NCBI GenBank assembly: GCA_023376005.1
Contig: CM042147.1
Span: forward strand, 120,322,782-120,386,781
Length of the DNA stretch: 64,000 bases
Reading direction: 5' to 3'
Source of the DNA: Doryteuthis pealeii
Taxonomy: Eukaryota > Mollusca > Cephalopoda > Myopsida > Loliginidae
Shown here: piece after piece, positions 44,603 to 55,207 of the stretch
How the letters are laid out: every line of letters begins with the position of its first letter
Position numbering within the stretch: the first letter of the stretch is position 1
Notes under the pieces: model-generated
The model's input: the letters and a program-made list of their open reading frames with translations, nothing else
Told to the model about the DNA's origin: nothing
The model's database searches: none
Program-made: the position numbers and the translations under genes

Positions 44603-44808
44603 CTCTTAACATCCTATACCACCTCATTCCACCCAGCCAAGAAGTCACATTCATTTTTCTTATCTACCCAAATGAGAAAATTTGTTTAAATGTAATATTA
44701 AACATTTACAAGTATTTGATTTAAGGGAAATAACGGGTAACTTTAGATGCAAAGACCATTTTTAGGCAGTTTTTGATAAATTCTTAAAGGAATGGGGCTA
44801 TGGATGTC
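44603..44808. mobile_element. TTAA MITE, copy 2, right end lost
   Basis: Left end TTAA-CTCTTAACATCCTATACCACC is intact. The interior matches the other copies (ttgtttaaatgtaatattaaaca, aaggaatggggct). The right terminal repeat is degraded. Confidence 0.8.
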
Positions 44809-44809
44809 A

Positions 44810-45200
44810 ACTGGTTATACACACAGACAGAAATTGCCATTTATGTAGTAGATAAACCAAATTTGAATTCCATTTAAGATTGTTGATATCATCATGGCTT
44901 GGCTTCGTGAACAAAGCTTAAGAAGGGGGTGGTCCACATTGACTGCAGGCATGTTCATGGCTAATAAGGTCAATGCAGAACAGGCAGGCACAGTCACAGC
45001 AGCTGCATATAAAGGCAGAGTGTTATGGTCCTTCATCCTGATCTTTCGTCCTTGTGTTGTATTGCCTTCTTACTTCTCTTCTTAACTTCTTATTTGGCCG
45101 GATCTTTTATTCTATTTTGGTTGTTTCCTCTCTTCATTCTGGTCCAGGACTTCTTGGGACTTTGTTCCTGGGTTTGTTTTTGTGTCCATCTTTTTGTCAT
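44810..45200. repeat. Possible LTR-like segment
   Basis: Contains a TATA-like gcatataaaggcagag followed by a T/C-rich region (ctttcgtccttgtgttgtattgcc). A related T/C-rich region occurs at 45680-45900 (ttcttacttctttacttcttac). ORFs on both strands have no known domain. Assignment is tentative. Confidence 0.3.
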
Positions 45201-45204
45201 ACAT

Positions 45205-45405
45205 ATTTACCAACCCCTCTGCACGAGCAAGATGTGACACAAGGTCAATTTCTTAATCGGAGTTTAACTGGTTTGAATTCAGTTTTCCTTCTAGACCAAG
45301 GTTAAAGAGCCCAGTCTGCCCTACTATTTACCCATAGCTGAAGGGAGAATAACTGGACTCATCCCTTTCCCAATGGTATTAGCATGATGTAAAAGCAAAC
45401 AGCAC
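45205..45405 (-). mobile_element. SINE B, partial, reverse
   Basis: Includes tttaccaacccctctgcacgagcaagatgtgac, ggtttgaattcagttttccttc and cccatagctgaagggag. The head is replaced by element C. Confidence 0.75.
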
Positions 45406-45560
45406 CAACCTATCTCGGTGTCCCCTCTTAAGGGAGAATGCCGATGGAATCCATACTTTTTTTGTACCTACCGTCCCATGAGCTTCGGTTCATGGGTGGT
45501 CCCACATTAAACGACCTTGTGTCATACCAACATAAGTGCATTGCGAGGTAAATACCTTAC
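45405..45560 (+). repeat. Element C copy 5, partial
   Basis: gagaatgccgatggaatcc, the catgagcttcggttcatggg hairpin and a cataagtgcattgcgaggtaaatacc end. Confidence 0.65.
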
Positions 45561-45909
45561 CGTAGTAATAGAATATAAGACTAGCATGCTACGCAATTAC
45601 AAAATGGCTGCTGCGGTCATTGATAATCTTGACAGATTGTTACGTACTGAAGGTTTTCACGGTACCAAATCGATATAATGTTGTATACCCTTTTCTTACT
45701 TCTTTACTTCTTACTTGCTTCTATATCTTGGACATCTATTCTTCTGGCCGGCTTTGCTTCTTCTATCATCTTTGTCTGGAATCTTCTAACATTTTGCGTC
45801 TGGGTCTGGACTTTCTTGGGGACCTCGGGTCTGGTTTTCTGTTAGGGATTTCTCCTTATCAGAAGCCCTGTGACTTTGATTTTCTTTTAATGTTCTTTAT
45901 TCGGTAAAT

Positions 45910-46420
45910 CCCCAACCCAGACATAACATAGCGCGCGTATGCAGAGTTACAGTGTTAGACAGAGCATCATGGCCGACTGCTCTGTCTGACGTCCACTGCA
46001 AAACTGAACTAAAGCTCCTTACTCTTCTTAAACCGGAACAGGTTCTTCTATGCCTTCCGGTTCCCACGATTTATCTCCGGAAGGCAAGGTGAGAGTGAGG
46101 TCAAACACCGTCACTCACTTTCAGGGCCATCAACTGCACTGATCGACACCATATCTCTATACTACCTTACATAAGTATGAAAGGGGTCATCCCCTCAGAA
46201 TTTCAGGGGATTGACAATAATCTTATGCCACCGCATAGATTATGTAACAAGATGAGGGTGAGTGTCATATTGCAAATCATTCACTGAGGATTGAACTCAT
46301 TCTCAATAATTTGTGATATTAGCTTGTAAAAGAGCTTAGGCGGTGTCATCTGCATATAATTGTGTGCTTTTATTTGAAGATATGTTTTTTTTAGATAGTT
46401 ATGATCTGACTGAAAAGTTT
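45910..46420. other. Unassigned intronic DNA
   Basis: More GC-rich than average and with short inverted pieces (ttccgg...ccggaa near 46070), but no domain, RNA or repeat match was recognised. Confidence 0.35.
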
Positions 46421-46581
46421 CTTTGCGTGAATATATGTTAATTTATGTACACGTTTATATGTTTTTATGTATTATATATGCACGCCTGCCTAGTATGAGT
46501 GCACTTCTACATGCATGTATGCCTCTATTATCTTAGGGTTAATATACACCTTTTTTTCTTTCTTATTTTTCCTTCTCCAGA

Positions 46582-46743
46582 TGTCAATATTATTAAATAT
46601 AACATGTCAGTATATTTACTACAAGCATTAAAAGGGAAATTCATGAAGACTAAAAAAGGAAAAGAAATTACCTACAACAGATGGCAGGAAATCCACACAA
46701 AATTTATGGCTTATGTAAATGAAACATGTATAGATTATAGGAA
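46582..46743 (+). CDS. Exon-like ORF of unknown protein inside SLC35C1 intron 1
   Basis: A 54-codon open stretch lies between a pyrimidine-rich ttccttctccag acceptor-like site and an aag/gtgaaa donor-like site. It would start two bases into a codon and end in phase 0. The product is charged and looks protein-like rather than a translated microsatellite; it contains MSVYLLQALKGKFMKTKKG and later NRWQEIHTKFMAYV. If not spliced, the frame stops at a TAG next to an aataaa motif. I do not recognise the family. It does not fit SLC35C1, whose exon phases join without it. It could be an exon of a nested gene, an alternative exon, or a domesticated or decayed transposon piece. Confidence 0.35.
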
Positions 46744-46775
46744 GGTGAAAATGTCAATAAAAATCTAGGTAGATT

Positions 46776-46936
46776 GTGTGTGTGTACACACATAAGTATG
46801 TATGTGTTTGCATGTATACATATATATATATATATACATTAGATTGTGTGTTTGCATATATATATATATATAATATATATACACACACACACACACACAC
46901 ATTAGTTTGTGTGTTTACATGTATATATATATATAC

Positions 46937-46978
<42 letters not shown>

Positions 46979-46990
46979 TTATTTATTTGT
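46776..46990. repeat. TG/TA/CA microsatellite cluster
   Basis: Alternating (TG)n, (TA)n and (CA)n, then ATTT repeats. The 76-codon ORF is an artefact. Confidence 0.95.
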
Positions 46991-47789
46991 TGAATTTTTT
47001 AAATAGAAAAGTTTTTCATAAGCAACTACCCAGGTTTCAGGTTATTTCACCATCGTCAGGTTGCTAAATCTTCTGGTGTTTATTTGAAGACATTTCTTGT
47101 TGTTATGTTTTTGGACCGCAAATACGTCGGTTGATTATTGTGGACGCTCTTATGAAAAACTTTTATATTTAAAAAATTCAACAAATAAATAAATAAAGCT
47201 CCTACAAATTTGTGGTTGAGCACTGTGATTTCTTTGTCTCATCCCAAAACAAATTTTTAAATATCTATCTCTATATATCTCTATCTGTATGTATGTGTGT
47301 GTGTGTGTGTGTATATATATATTATATATATATATATATATATACTTATCTCACTGTGTGTATATATGTGTGTATTATCAACAGAAACTATTACAGATGC
47401 AGAATGTGCAGATTATCTAGCACTTTTTACATATACACCTGCCTAATCTGAATCTCTGCTGCATAGCCTGGAGCAAGCAGCAAGAGGCATTGGCCTCTAA
47501 GTGAACCTAAATAAAACTAGAGTTCATGTGTTTTAAACAACCATCTTTGCCAGGTTTTGTTTTTAGCCACACACCTTCCTCCTTGTCAGGCCAAAGCAAA
47601 CAGTTAGGGAGACAGTTTAGATGCTTACAACCTGTCCATACAACAGGTTGTACTGGCTCACATGGAACCAGTAGCAAAGGGACTCTGTCCTGATCTATAG
47701 GTATTTTATTAATGTCTGTTGAAAGAATATCTGGTTTCTTAAGAGACCCAAAAATCAATATTATTCCACTTTGGAATTCTTATTTCAAA

Positions 47790-47890
47790 TCTCTCTCTCT
47801 CTCTCTCTCTTTCTCTTTCTCTTTCTCTCTTCTCTCTCTCGCTATTTCTCTTTCTCGCTATTTCTCTTTCTCGCTATCTCGCTATTTCTC

Positions 47891-47933
<43 letters not shown>

Positions 47934-47935
47934 CA
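47790..47935. repeat. CT-rich microsatellite
   Basis: (CT)n interrupted by ctttctc and gctatttctctt units. Overlapping Ser/Leu/Phe ORFs are artefacts. Confidence 0.95.
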
Positions 47936-47984
47936 CTTCAAAATTCTCTGTATTTTGACAGTTTTTACTTCAAATATCTAACAT

Positions 47985-48125
47985 TTTACCCTGATGAAGG
48001 CTGTTTTTTTTGTATACTTAAATATTTTATAATTTTCTATTATTATTATTATTTTATTTCATAAATAGAATACAATGTATACATGAACAAACTCCTGGCC
48101 GAAACATGTGTTGGTAATTAATTAA
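47985..48125 (+). repeat. Penelope-type terminal motif with expanded stem II loop
   Basis: ccctgatgaaggc (47990-48002) and ggccgaaacatgtg (48097-48110) are the two halves of a hammerhead-like core, here separated by about 95 bases containing poly-T and a short ATT repeat. Confidence 0.45.
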
Positions 48126-48129
48126 ACTA

Positions 48130-48640
48130 ATTTTATCCATTCAACATTTTCTTTCCTTTATTTATTTATCCTTTCAGCATATTGTCAGATTCATTTCCAT
48201 TTTTTAATTTACATATATAATCTCCATATAAGTGAAAAACTTAACAACCTTTCATTTATCAATTAATTTATTTCAACTAAACTCTTTATAAAAAAGTTCA
48301 GCATCTTCAGATAACCATACACACAATGGAGAAAAGCAGAAACTGTAGACTCTTCATTTAAAAACACAAAAAAAGATTAAAAAAATAAATTGTTACTTTA
48401 TTCTTTATTTCCTATTTTAACTAAATAGTTAAATTAGGAAAATTTAACAAAGAAAGACGAAGATGATGGAAGAGTAAGTTGCAGTTGATCTATTTTTTTT
48501 ATTATAATCTCCTCTGTTTCAATTTTTTTTATCTGCATTCTTATTTAGTTTCATTAACCTTTCTAATTTGATATATTTTATTACATTAAAACTTAAATAC
48601 TTGCACCCCTGTGGAAGGTGCATACATTTGCTAGTAAATA
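48130..48640 (-). repeat. Repeat family G, reverse, diverged
   Basis: aaacttaaatacttgcacccctgtgg...ggtgcatacatttgctag is the reverse of the family G start. Blocks nearby match the AT-rich body loosely. Confidence 0.55.
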
Positions 48641-48649
48641 GAATAAAAA

Positions 48650-49135
48650 AAATGTCTCTTATTTTCTAATATTTTCATGTTTTAAGTAGTTATTACTGTC
48701 AGATTCTTATTAATGTTTTTAACTTGATATCTCTTTAGCGGTTTATTTAGGACATTGCTTTGAGAAACATTTTCATTCTTTTTAAATGTGTGCCTATTTA
48801 TCATAATAGCAGGGAAAGTATATAATTACTTATGGTCTGTCTCTTTCTTTTATGCTCTTATTACATCAAGATTTTTCATTCTTTTCTTATCTCCTTCTAA
48901 TAATGGACATTGAAGGAAAAAAATGTATAAACTGAATAATAGATATTTCAACCACTTGCATATTGTGTTACTAAATCTCACCCACTTAGGTTAAAAATAC
49001 TTTATTTGTTTATTCACTTAATTTGTACTTTGTTTGGTAAATTTTATGTCAATGAACAATTGGTTTAGAACATCAAATTTTTAGGGCTACCAGGCGGCCT
49101 CTCATAGCTATATAAACTCACACAGTCACTCAAAG
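48650..49135. other. Unassigned AT-rich intronic DNA
   Basis: No ORF or repeat family recognised. Confidence 0.4.
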
Positions 49136-49142
49136 TCATCAG

Positions 49143-49351
49143 AGTGGCCTAAAGTCGGTATCAGCCAGACAGAGGAGGAGTCTATCCCCTTTTCATTAGT
49201 CCTAAACCAAAGAGATTGTTTTGGCGTCTGAGGTGGAGCATCACACTTATCATCAGCTCCTTACTTTACCACACAGATCCCTGTGCTACTCAAATGCTGA
49301 GTTGGTGAAGGCTGGTATCGAACCAGGAATGTTGTGGTTCCTAGTCGAACA

Positions 49352-49353
<2 letters not shown>
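49143..49353 (-). mobile_element. SINE A, reverse
   Basis: From gtggcctaaagtcggtatcagcc to gaaccaggaatgttgtggttcctagtcgaac, where CT and TA microsatellites replace the rest of the head. Confidence 0.85.
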
Positions 49354-49416
<63 letters not shown>

Positions 49417-49518
49417 GCTGGTATCGAACCAGGAACTAGTCGAACACTTTCTCTCTATCTATCTATCTATATATATATATATATGGTGAGGGCTGGTGTC
49501 GAATACTCTCTATCTATC

Positions 49519-49574
<56 letters not shown>

Positions 49575-49575
49575 A
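49354..49575. repeat. Microsatellites separated by duplicated SINE head pieces
   Basis: (CT)n and (TA)n tracts alternate with two short duplicates of the SINE A head (gctggtatcgaaccaggaactagtcgaacac near 49417 and gagggctggtgtcgaatac near 49486). Confidence 0.85.
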
Positions 49576-49764
49576 AACTTGTTGGTAAACCCTTGCGGTA
49601 AAAAAAAACCCCGGCAAATAGTTTGATTATAAAAATATACTACCAAACATCACCTGGGGAAAAAATGATAATGAAAAAAAGAAAAGACCAAGATAGTCGT
49701 ACCAACCGAAATTAATCAGTTGATACTATAATACTTGGCAAAAAGAAGAAAAAATGTTATATAT

Positions 49765-49768
49765 ATGA

Positions 49769-49817
<49 letters not shown>

Positions 49818-49910
49818 CCAGGATTTTCTAAAGCTCAGTAAAGAGTGCTCAATACCTAAGTAGAGCAAATAAAATTAGGTTTAACTTTTATATATATATA
49901 TATATATATG
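49765..49910. repeat. (TA)n microsatellites
   Basis: Two AT tracts (about 49770-49812 and 49890-49909) with short unique DNA between. Confidence 0.9.
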
Positions 49911-50410
49911 AGACAGAGAAGATAATATAGGGTGGTATATTTATAAGTAAATAGTGCTCAATGTCATGAATAGAGCATTTATTTAGGGTAGCGTTGAAAT
50001 GAAGTCAATGCCAGTTGGTTACTGACAGTCTCTCAACTCTGCCATTTTCAAACCAAATATTTGTGTATATATAAATATGTAAAGTATTGAAGTATATAAA
50101 TATATGAAGTAGACATCCATGAAAATCTATTCTCAAACAGACAATTAAATGTTTATGAGCTCATTCAACCAATTCAAATTTTATTCTGTGGCGGCCTGAC
50201 CTACTTTAAAGAAAAAATATATACCAGAAACATATCCACCATATTTCAAAAGATATAGGAACACTCAAGATATTTTGGTGATTACTATACTGACATCATA
50301 GTTCATTATGAGTGAGCTACACTATTGCTAAAGCCCAAGAAATGTAATCTCAGGCCTAAATTGACTCCTCTAAACATATTACCTTATTTTAAGGTTGTCT
50401 GAAATCCACA
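49911..50410. other. Unassigned intronic DNA
   Basis: No gene, RNA or repeat match found. Confidence 0.4.
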
Positions 50411-50411
50411 T

Positions 50412-50663
50412 AATACCTGTGTTACGATTTTAGTGGCCATCCTTTAGGCTTCAAGCAAGAGCACTTGTCCAGAAGAGATCCTTTGTGTTAAGCAGAGCAC
50501 TATCCTTGGTAATGAATCCTTTGGTTGTTCCTTGATGCTCCTCAGTCTTGCAGGTCCTTCACCAATGATTGCAAATGAACGTCTCTCAGTATCAGCGATT
50601 AAGTAGTTAAACAGCCACGCATTCAGGCTGTTGATTGGCTGAGGTTTAAACCATGTGACTGTG
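50412..50663. repeat. Repeat D5, copy 2
   Basis: Closely matches 32358-32610, from gttacgattttagtggccatcc to aggtttaaaccatgtgac. The small minus ORF is not supported as a gene. Confidence 0.75.
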
Positions 50664-50817
50664 GTCAAATTTTTATTGCAGATCACTATCTGTCTTGTAT
50701 CTATTCAAAGACAGACCAGTTGTCGCTTATTTATTTTTATGGCCTTCTTGACCGAGCATTCACATACATCAAGCCCCTGTGATCATCAAGACCATATACA
50801 TATATATACACACTCAA

Positions 50818-50854
<37 letters not shown>

Positions 50855-50970
50855 ATAATCCAAAAGTCCAGAGAAGAAATCTTCCTTACGACACAAGAGT
50901 TTTATTTAAAAAACCTGTTGCATTTTGAGAGCTCAATGTGTACTCTTAATGTTAGAGTCACAGATCAAAT

Positions 50971-51159
50971 ATAAGTAAAGAAATAACAAAAGACTTAGTG
51001 ATTTAGCATTATAGTCTATTTCAGGGAGCTTAGACAATGTGTCTAACTCTCCCGACTCATCAGATGCGAATATGATGAGTCGGGAGAGTTAGACAATTTG
51101 TCTAAGCTCCCTGAAATAGACTATAATGCTAAATTTCTAAGTCTTTTGTTATTTCTTTA

Positions 51160-51164
<5 letters not shown>
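50971..51164. repeat. Long palindrome, 89-bp arms
   Basis: ataagtaaagaaataacaaaag...gtcgggagagttagaca is mirrored almost exactly around gatgcgaata, with only a few mismatches. A TA microsatellite follows immediately. Confidence 0.92.
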
Positions 51165-51216
<52 letters not shown>

Positions 51217-51488
51217 ACGCATATATACACACTCACACACAGATATATATGTATAAACATATATAGGACTTGCACTTGCCTTAATCCTTATACTACTTAT
51301 TTATATAATTAAATAATACTACCTTTATATATACATACACACTTGCTCGCTTGCGTGCACCCAATTGCATCATGCATCATGCCATACATGTAAAAATTGA
51401 AAAGTGGTGGGATTTAATGCTAGTAATATTGAAATATCTGTTTTATAATTTGCATTATTTAGATTTTTCAGCCTGTTGTTCTCATCTC

Positions 51489-51697
51489 TGTAGAGGTTAT
51501 CCCCCAGATATTATAGAAACAATATAATACTCACCATCACAGTGTGATTCTAACTATCATCGAGAACAACATGCAAGGACTGTATTTAAGTTACAGCTTG
51601 CATGTTGTTCTTGTCTGCTAACTCGACGATAGTTAGAATCACACTGCGACGTTGAGTATTATATTGTTTCTATGATATCTGGGGGATAACTTCTACA
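51489..51697. repeat. Palindrome made of L3 LTR ends
   Basis: tgtagaggttatcccccagat...aacaacatgcaa is mirrored by ttgcatgttgttc...atctgggggataacttctaca around a loop with gactgtatttaagttacag. The right arm matches the LTR end at 32040-32151. Confidence 0.88.
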
Positions 51698-51719
51698 ATC
51701 TCTATGGTCACTTACACAA

Positions 51720-51800
51720 TGTTTCAGCCAATGTACACTCTAGCCATCTGTAGGTTTTTCTTGTCAAATCATGTTGGAACCGGGTGCCATCACAGAACTT
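51720..51800 (-). repeat. Penelope-like terminal repeat fragment
   Basis: In reverse: cctacagatggct, then ttggctgaaacattgtg, a mutated hammerhead-like layout as at 39.2 kb. Confidence 0.5.
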
Positions 51801-51891
51801 TGAACCAAACCCTTTATTTAATCCATTGGTGTAGATTGTTCTCATTCCGTTAACCCTAACCAGGTACAAGTGTTAAGCTATGTTAAGTATA

Positions 51892-52105
51892 TATTTACCA
51901 AACCCCTCCACACAAGTAGGATGTGACATACGGTTGGTTTCTTAAGAGTTTAACAGGTTTGAATTCATAGTTTTCCTTCTCCTAGACTGGTTGCCTAACC
52001 AAGGTTAAAGAGCCCAGCCTGCCCTACTATTTACTCCTAGTTGAATTCATACCTTTCCCAAGGGTATTAGCACTATGTGAAATGCTAACCACCTCGTCTA
52101 GGATT
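51892..52105 (-). mobile_element. SINE B, reverse
   Basis: tttaccaaacccctccacacaagtagg, ctagactggttgcctaacc, ggtattagcactatgtgaaatg and part of the head. Confidence 0.8.
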
Positions 52106-52451
52106 TTGTGCGTGTTTACCAAGTCAGTTGCTAGACATCTGAGTTTCCATGCTCAGACCAGCAAGGTGTTCAGAGTCTATATTTTTAAAATGATAAAATT
52201 ACATATAAAATATAGCATTTTGAACTGGCAAATCTCTGGCCAGAATTCAGGCTGTCCAAATATACAAGGGTAATCCCAAAAGTAGGGTCTCCAATGTGCT
52301 GGGCAAACTGTTCATGCTGTTATTGGTAACACTGTTGTGTTTGTTGTGCATACACCTCACTGCCACACACAGTCTTGGCTTGGTAGTTGTTTCTTATGGA
52401 GCTCTCAATTGACCCCATCGTCAAGTGTGAAGTTTGCACAGTTATTCGGAT

Positions 52452-52725
52452 TTAGAATGTAATGGTTATAATCATAAGAAATGGATTCGTCGACCCGAAT
52501 TCAGTTTCTGGACGAAGCTGTTTGCATTTCACATAATGCTAATACCCTCGGCAAAAGTATGAACCCAATTCTCCCTCTAGCTATGGGTAAATAGTAGGGC
52601 AGATTGGGCTCTTTAACCATGGCTAGGTAACCAGTCTAGAAGGAAAAATCTAAATTCAAACCTGTTAAACTCTACTTAAGAAATTGACCTTGTATCGCAT
52701 CCTACTTATGTGGAGGGGTTAGTAA
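52452..52725 (+). mobile_element. SINE B, forward
   Basis: Near complete from atgtaatggttataatcataag and gacccgaattcagtttctgg to tgtggaggggttagtaatat, followed by a TA microsatellite. Confidence 0.85.
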
Positions 52726-52744
52726 TATATATATATATATATAT

Positions 52745-52990
52745 ATATATTGGCAGCATTTTTTCTTTTAAACATGTTGTGTTAAACTGTACAGACAATT
52801 CTTGTCGGATGAGTTTTTGTTCGATCCTTTCTAATTTTCTGGTCATCTTTTTGGTGTCAGGGTGGAACTGGTGTAGCAGTCCACCAACGGTTTCATTACA
52901 AGCGCTTTCGAAAGCGCTCATAATGAAACCTTTGGTGGACTGCCACACCAGTTCCACCCTAACACCAAAAAGATGGCAAGAAAAAAAAAA
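52745..52990 (-). pseudogene. Penelope-like element ORF fragment within a palindrome
   Basis: The minus ORF contains RKLERIEQKLIRQ and VQFNTTCLKEKMLP, resembling the region preceding the reverse transcriptase in Penelope-like elements. The N-terminal part of this ORF lies in a palindrome (about 52842-52978, centre agcgctttcgaaagcgct), so the coding strand is mirrored. Not functional. Confidence 0.55.
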
Positions 52991-53346
52991 TATATATATA
53001 CTTTTTAATACCAGCTGCCCAGGTCCTAAGAGTTAATAAATCAAAGTTTTAATTAACTGTATAGGATAATATAGAATATCAAGGCTGAACCAATTACTTA
53101 GTGTACTTACAAATTCTAGTTAACTACATTTATGCACTCTAATTTGTTTCATTACATAAAAACAAAGGCACAGGACTATGAATTTATTACAAGTACTTTT
53201 TATACTGCATTAAAAATAACAGGTTCTGTCAGCATTATATTACAACATACCCCTAGATTTAAACTGATGTTGTTTTCAAAGCACATATATTCATGTCATT
53301 ATATTCTAATCCCTGATGCAATATAACACCATTCTTCATACTCTTT

Positions 53347-53775
53347 GGTTAAATCGAACTTAACGGACCTAAATTCCACTATCGTATGTCACCTTGCTGA
53401 AAGAAAAAAAAATACCAAAAATCAGGGAATTAACTGGATTTAATGAAATTTTCAATGTTGATAAAATGAATAAAAGATATAATGCACCAGTTATTTTATT
53501 TAAAAACTTTTACATTTTTTCAGGTCAGTTAATTTGAACCACATATCTTTGAGGCATAACACAGATTCTTAAAGATACGTGGTTCAAAGTTAACTGACCT
53601 AAAAAAATGTAAAAGTTTTAAATAAGATAACTGGTACATTATATCTTTTATTCATTTTATCAACACTGAAAATTTCATTAAATTCAGTTAATTCCCTGAT
53701 TTTTGGTATTTTTTTTTTCTTTTGGCGGGCTGACATACGATGGTGGAATTTAGGTCTGTTAAGCTCGATTTAACC
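53347..53775. repeat. Palindrome of repeat family E
   Basis: Arms of about 190 bases: ggttaaatcgaac, cctaaattccactatcgtatgtc, atcagggaattaact and ttaactgacct are mirrored on the right with scattered differences. Loop near tgaggcataacacag. Single family E units are elsewhere in the window. Confidence 0.9.
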
Positions 53776-54029
53776 TACTCTTGTGTAGACAAGCCACAAA
53801 ACTTACACTATTCAAGTTTATTCATGTTCTCTTTTTTGGCTGTTGTTATATTTACTTGTATTGTTAAAAAATATATATATATAGAGAGAGAGTATCACAA
53901 AAATCACATTGTTTTTGTCTTTGTCCTCAAAATCTTTATGGGATGCTTTACAAAAACTGAAGCGTTTCTGGTTGCCATCCGTCCGTCTGCTAAAGACGAT
54001 GGTGTAGTGTCCATTTTTTTCTTTTTTTT

Positions 54030-54250
54030 CTTTTTACCTGCATCTTTACAAGTGGCTGAACAGACCAATTTTTGAGTGGCAATCTCTGGTGCAGTGACTG
54101 CATACGAACAGTGATGCTTGCTGGAGTTGTTGTCTTTCCTTCCTTCTGGCTCTCTTTGCTGTGTAGGCTTCTTTACTCTCTTTTTCACTCCTTTTTGTGC
54201 CTTGTTTGACAAAGTGGCATGTCTTCAAATCTTTCTTGCAGACGTCCTAC
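54030..54250 (-). pseudogene. LINE ORF2 C-terminal fragment
   Basis: Minus translation: TAKRARRKERQQLQQ and FVCSHCTRDCHSKIGLFSHL. The basic tail and terminal CxxC...H zinc-finger motif match the end of the LINE protein at 39.9 kb. Upstream parts are missing. Confidence 0.75.
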
Positions 54251-54524
54251 TGGGCAGACGTCTTAAAAAGTGACGAGTTTATATAACACAATGTACAGGA
54301 TGGTCCAAAAATCTTGTCACCTACTACATTTTTTTTTAAAGGTAAAATAATTACATAATACAACCCAAAATTCTAGAAACTAATCTAAGTTTTAAAGTTT
54401 GTTTGGGTTTTTTAAGAGGAAAAATAATTACATAACTTATATATAATATTAAAACAAAAAAAGTTAAAAACAATATGTAGGAATGACAAGATTTTATGAC
54501 ACCCCCCCCCCCCCCGTACATGGG

Positions 54525-54715
54525 TGTCCCATCATGATGTAATGGTTAGGAAGCTAGTCTCACAGATCCATTACTGCAGAATTGTGAGTTCGATCCTTGC
54601 TGTTTGCCCCATTCTTGCGACCTTTGATCCTCACTTAGGCTAGACGGGCAGTCAGAGTGGCCCCTGCTGATCAATCTCTAGTACCTATATGATTGTCCCA
54701 ACCCTATTGTGATAA
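54525..54715 (+). mobile_element. SINE F, tRNA-like head
   Basis: atgatgtaatggttaggaagc is A-box-like and tgtgagttcgatccttgc is B-box-like. The body cttaggctagacgggcagtc...tacctatatgattgtccc links it to the repeat at 720-830. Confidence 0.75.
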
Positions 54716-54767
54716 GTGATACTAAATAGCAGTATATGTGTGCTAATTTCATGATGTTTTTTTTACA

Positions 54768-55100
54768 GGGGTAATAATATGCAGTCTCAGTCTTGATATA
54801 ATAAGGGGTAATAATATGCAGTCTCAGTCTGTCTTGATATAATAAGGGTAATAATATGCAGTCTCAGTCTTGATATAATAAGGGGTAATAATATGCAGTC
54901 TCAGTCTTGATATAATAAGGGTAATAATATGCAGTCTCAGTCTTGATATAATAAGGGGTAATAATATGCAGTCTCAGTCTTGATATAATAAGGGGTAATA
55001 ATATGCAGTCTCAGTCTTGATATAATAAGGGGTAATAATATGCAGTCTCAATATAAGGTAATAATAATGCAGTCAAGTATGATATGCAGTCTCAGTCTTG
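54768..55100. repeat. 37-39-bp tandem repeat upstream of exon 2
   Basis: About eight units of ggggtaataatatgcagtc + tcagtcttgatataataa. The last units are degraded. It ends about 110 bases before the exon 2 acceptor. Confidence 0.95.
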
Positions 55101-55207
55101 ATTGATGATAAGTTGTTTTTTTTAGTTTGTTTTATTTGTTATTGCTTTTATTATTATTTAAAAAAAAGAAACCATACTGACTTTGTTTCATTTCTGATTT
55201 GTTGTAG

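Noticed and set aside
44815..45085. ORFs on both strands near a TATA-like box
   Set aside because: No recognisable domain. The region looks like an LTR or promoter-like repeat and not coding DNA.
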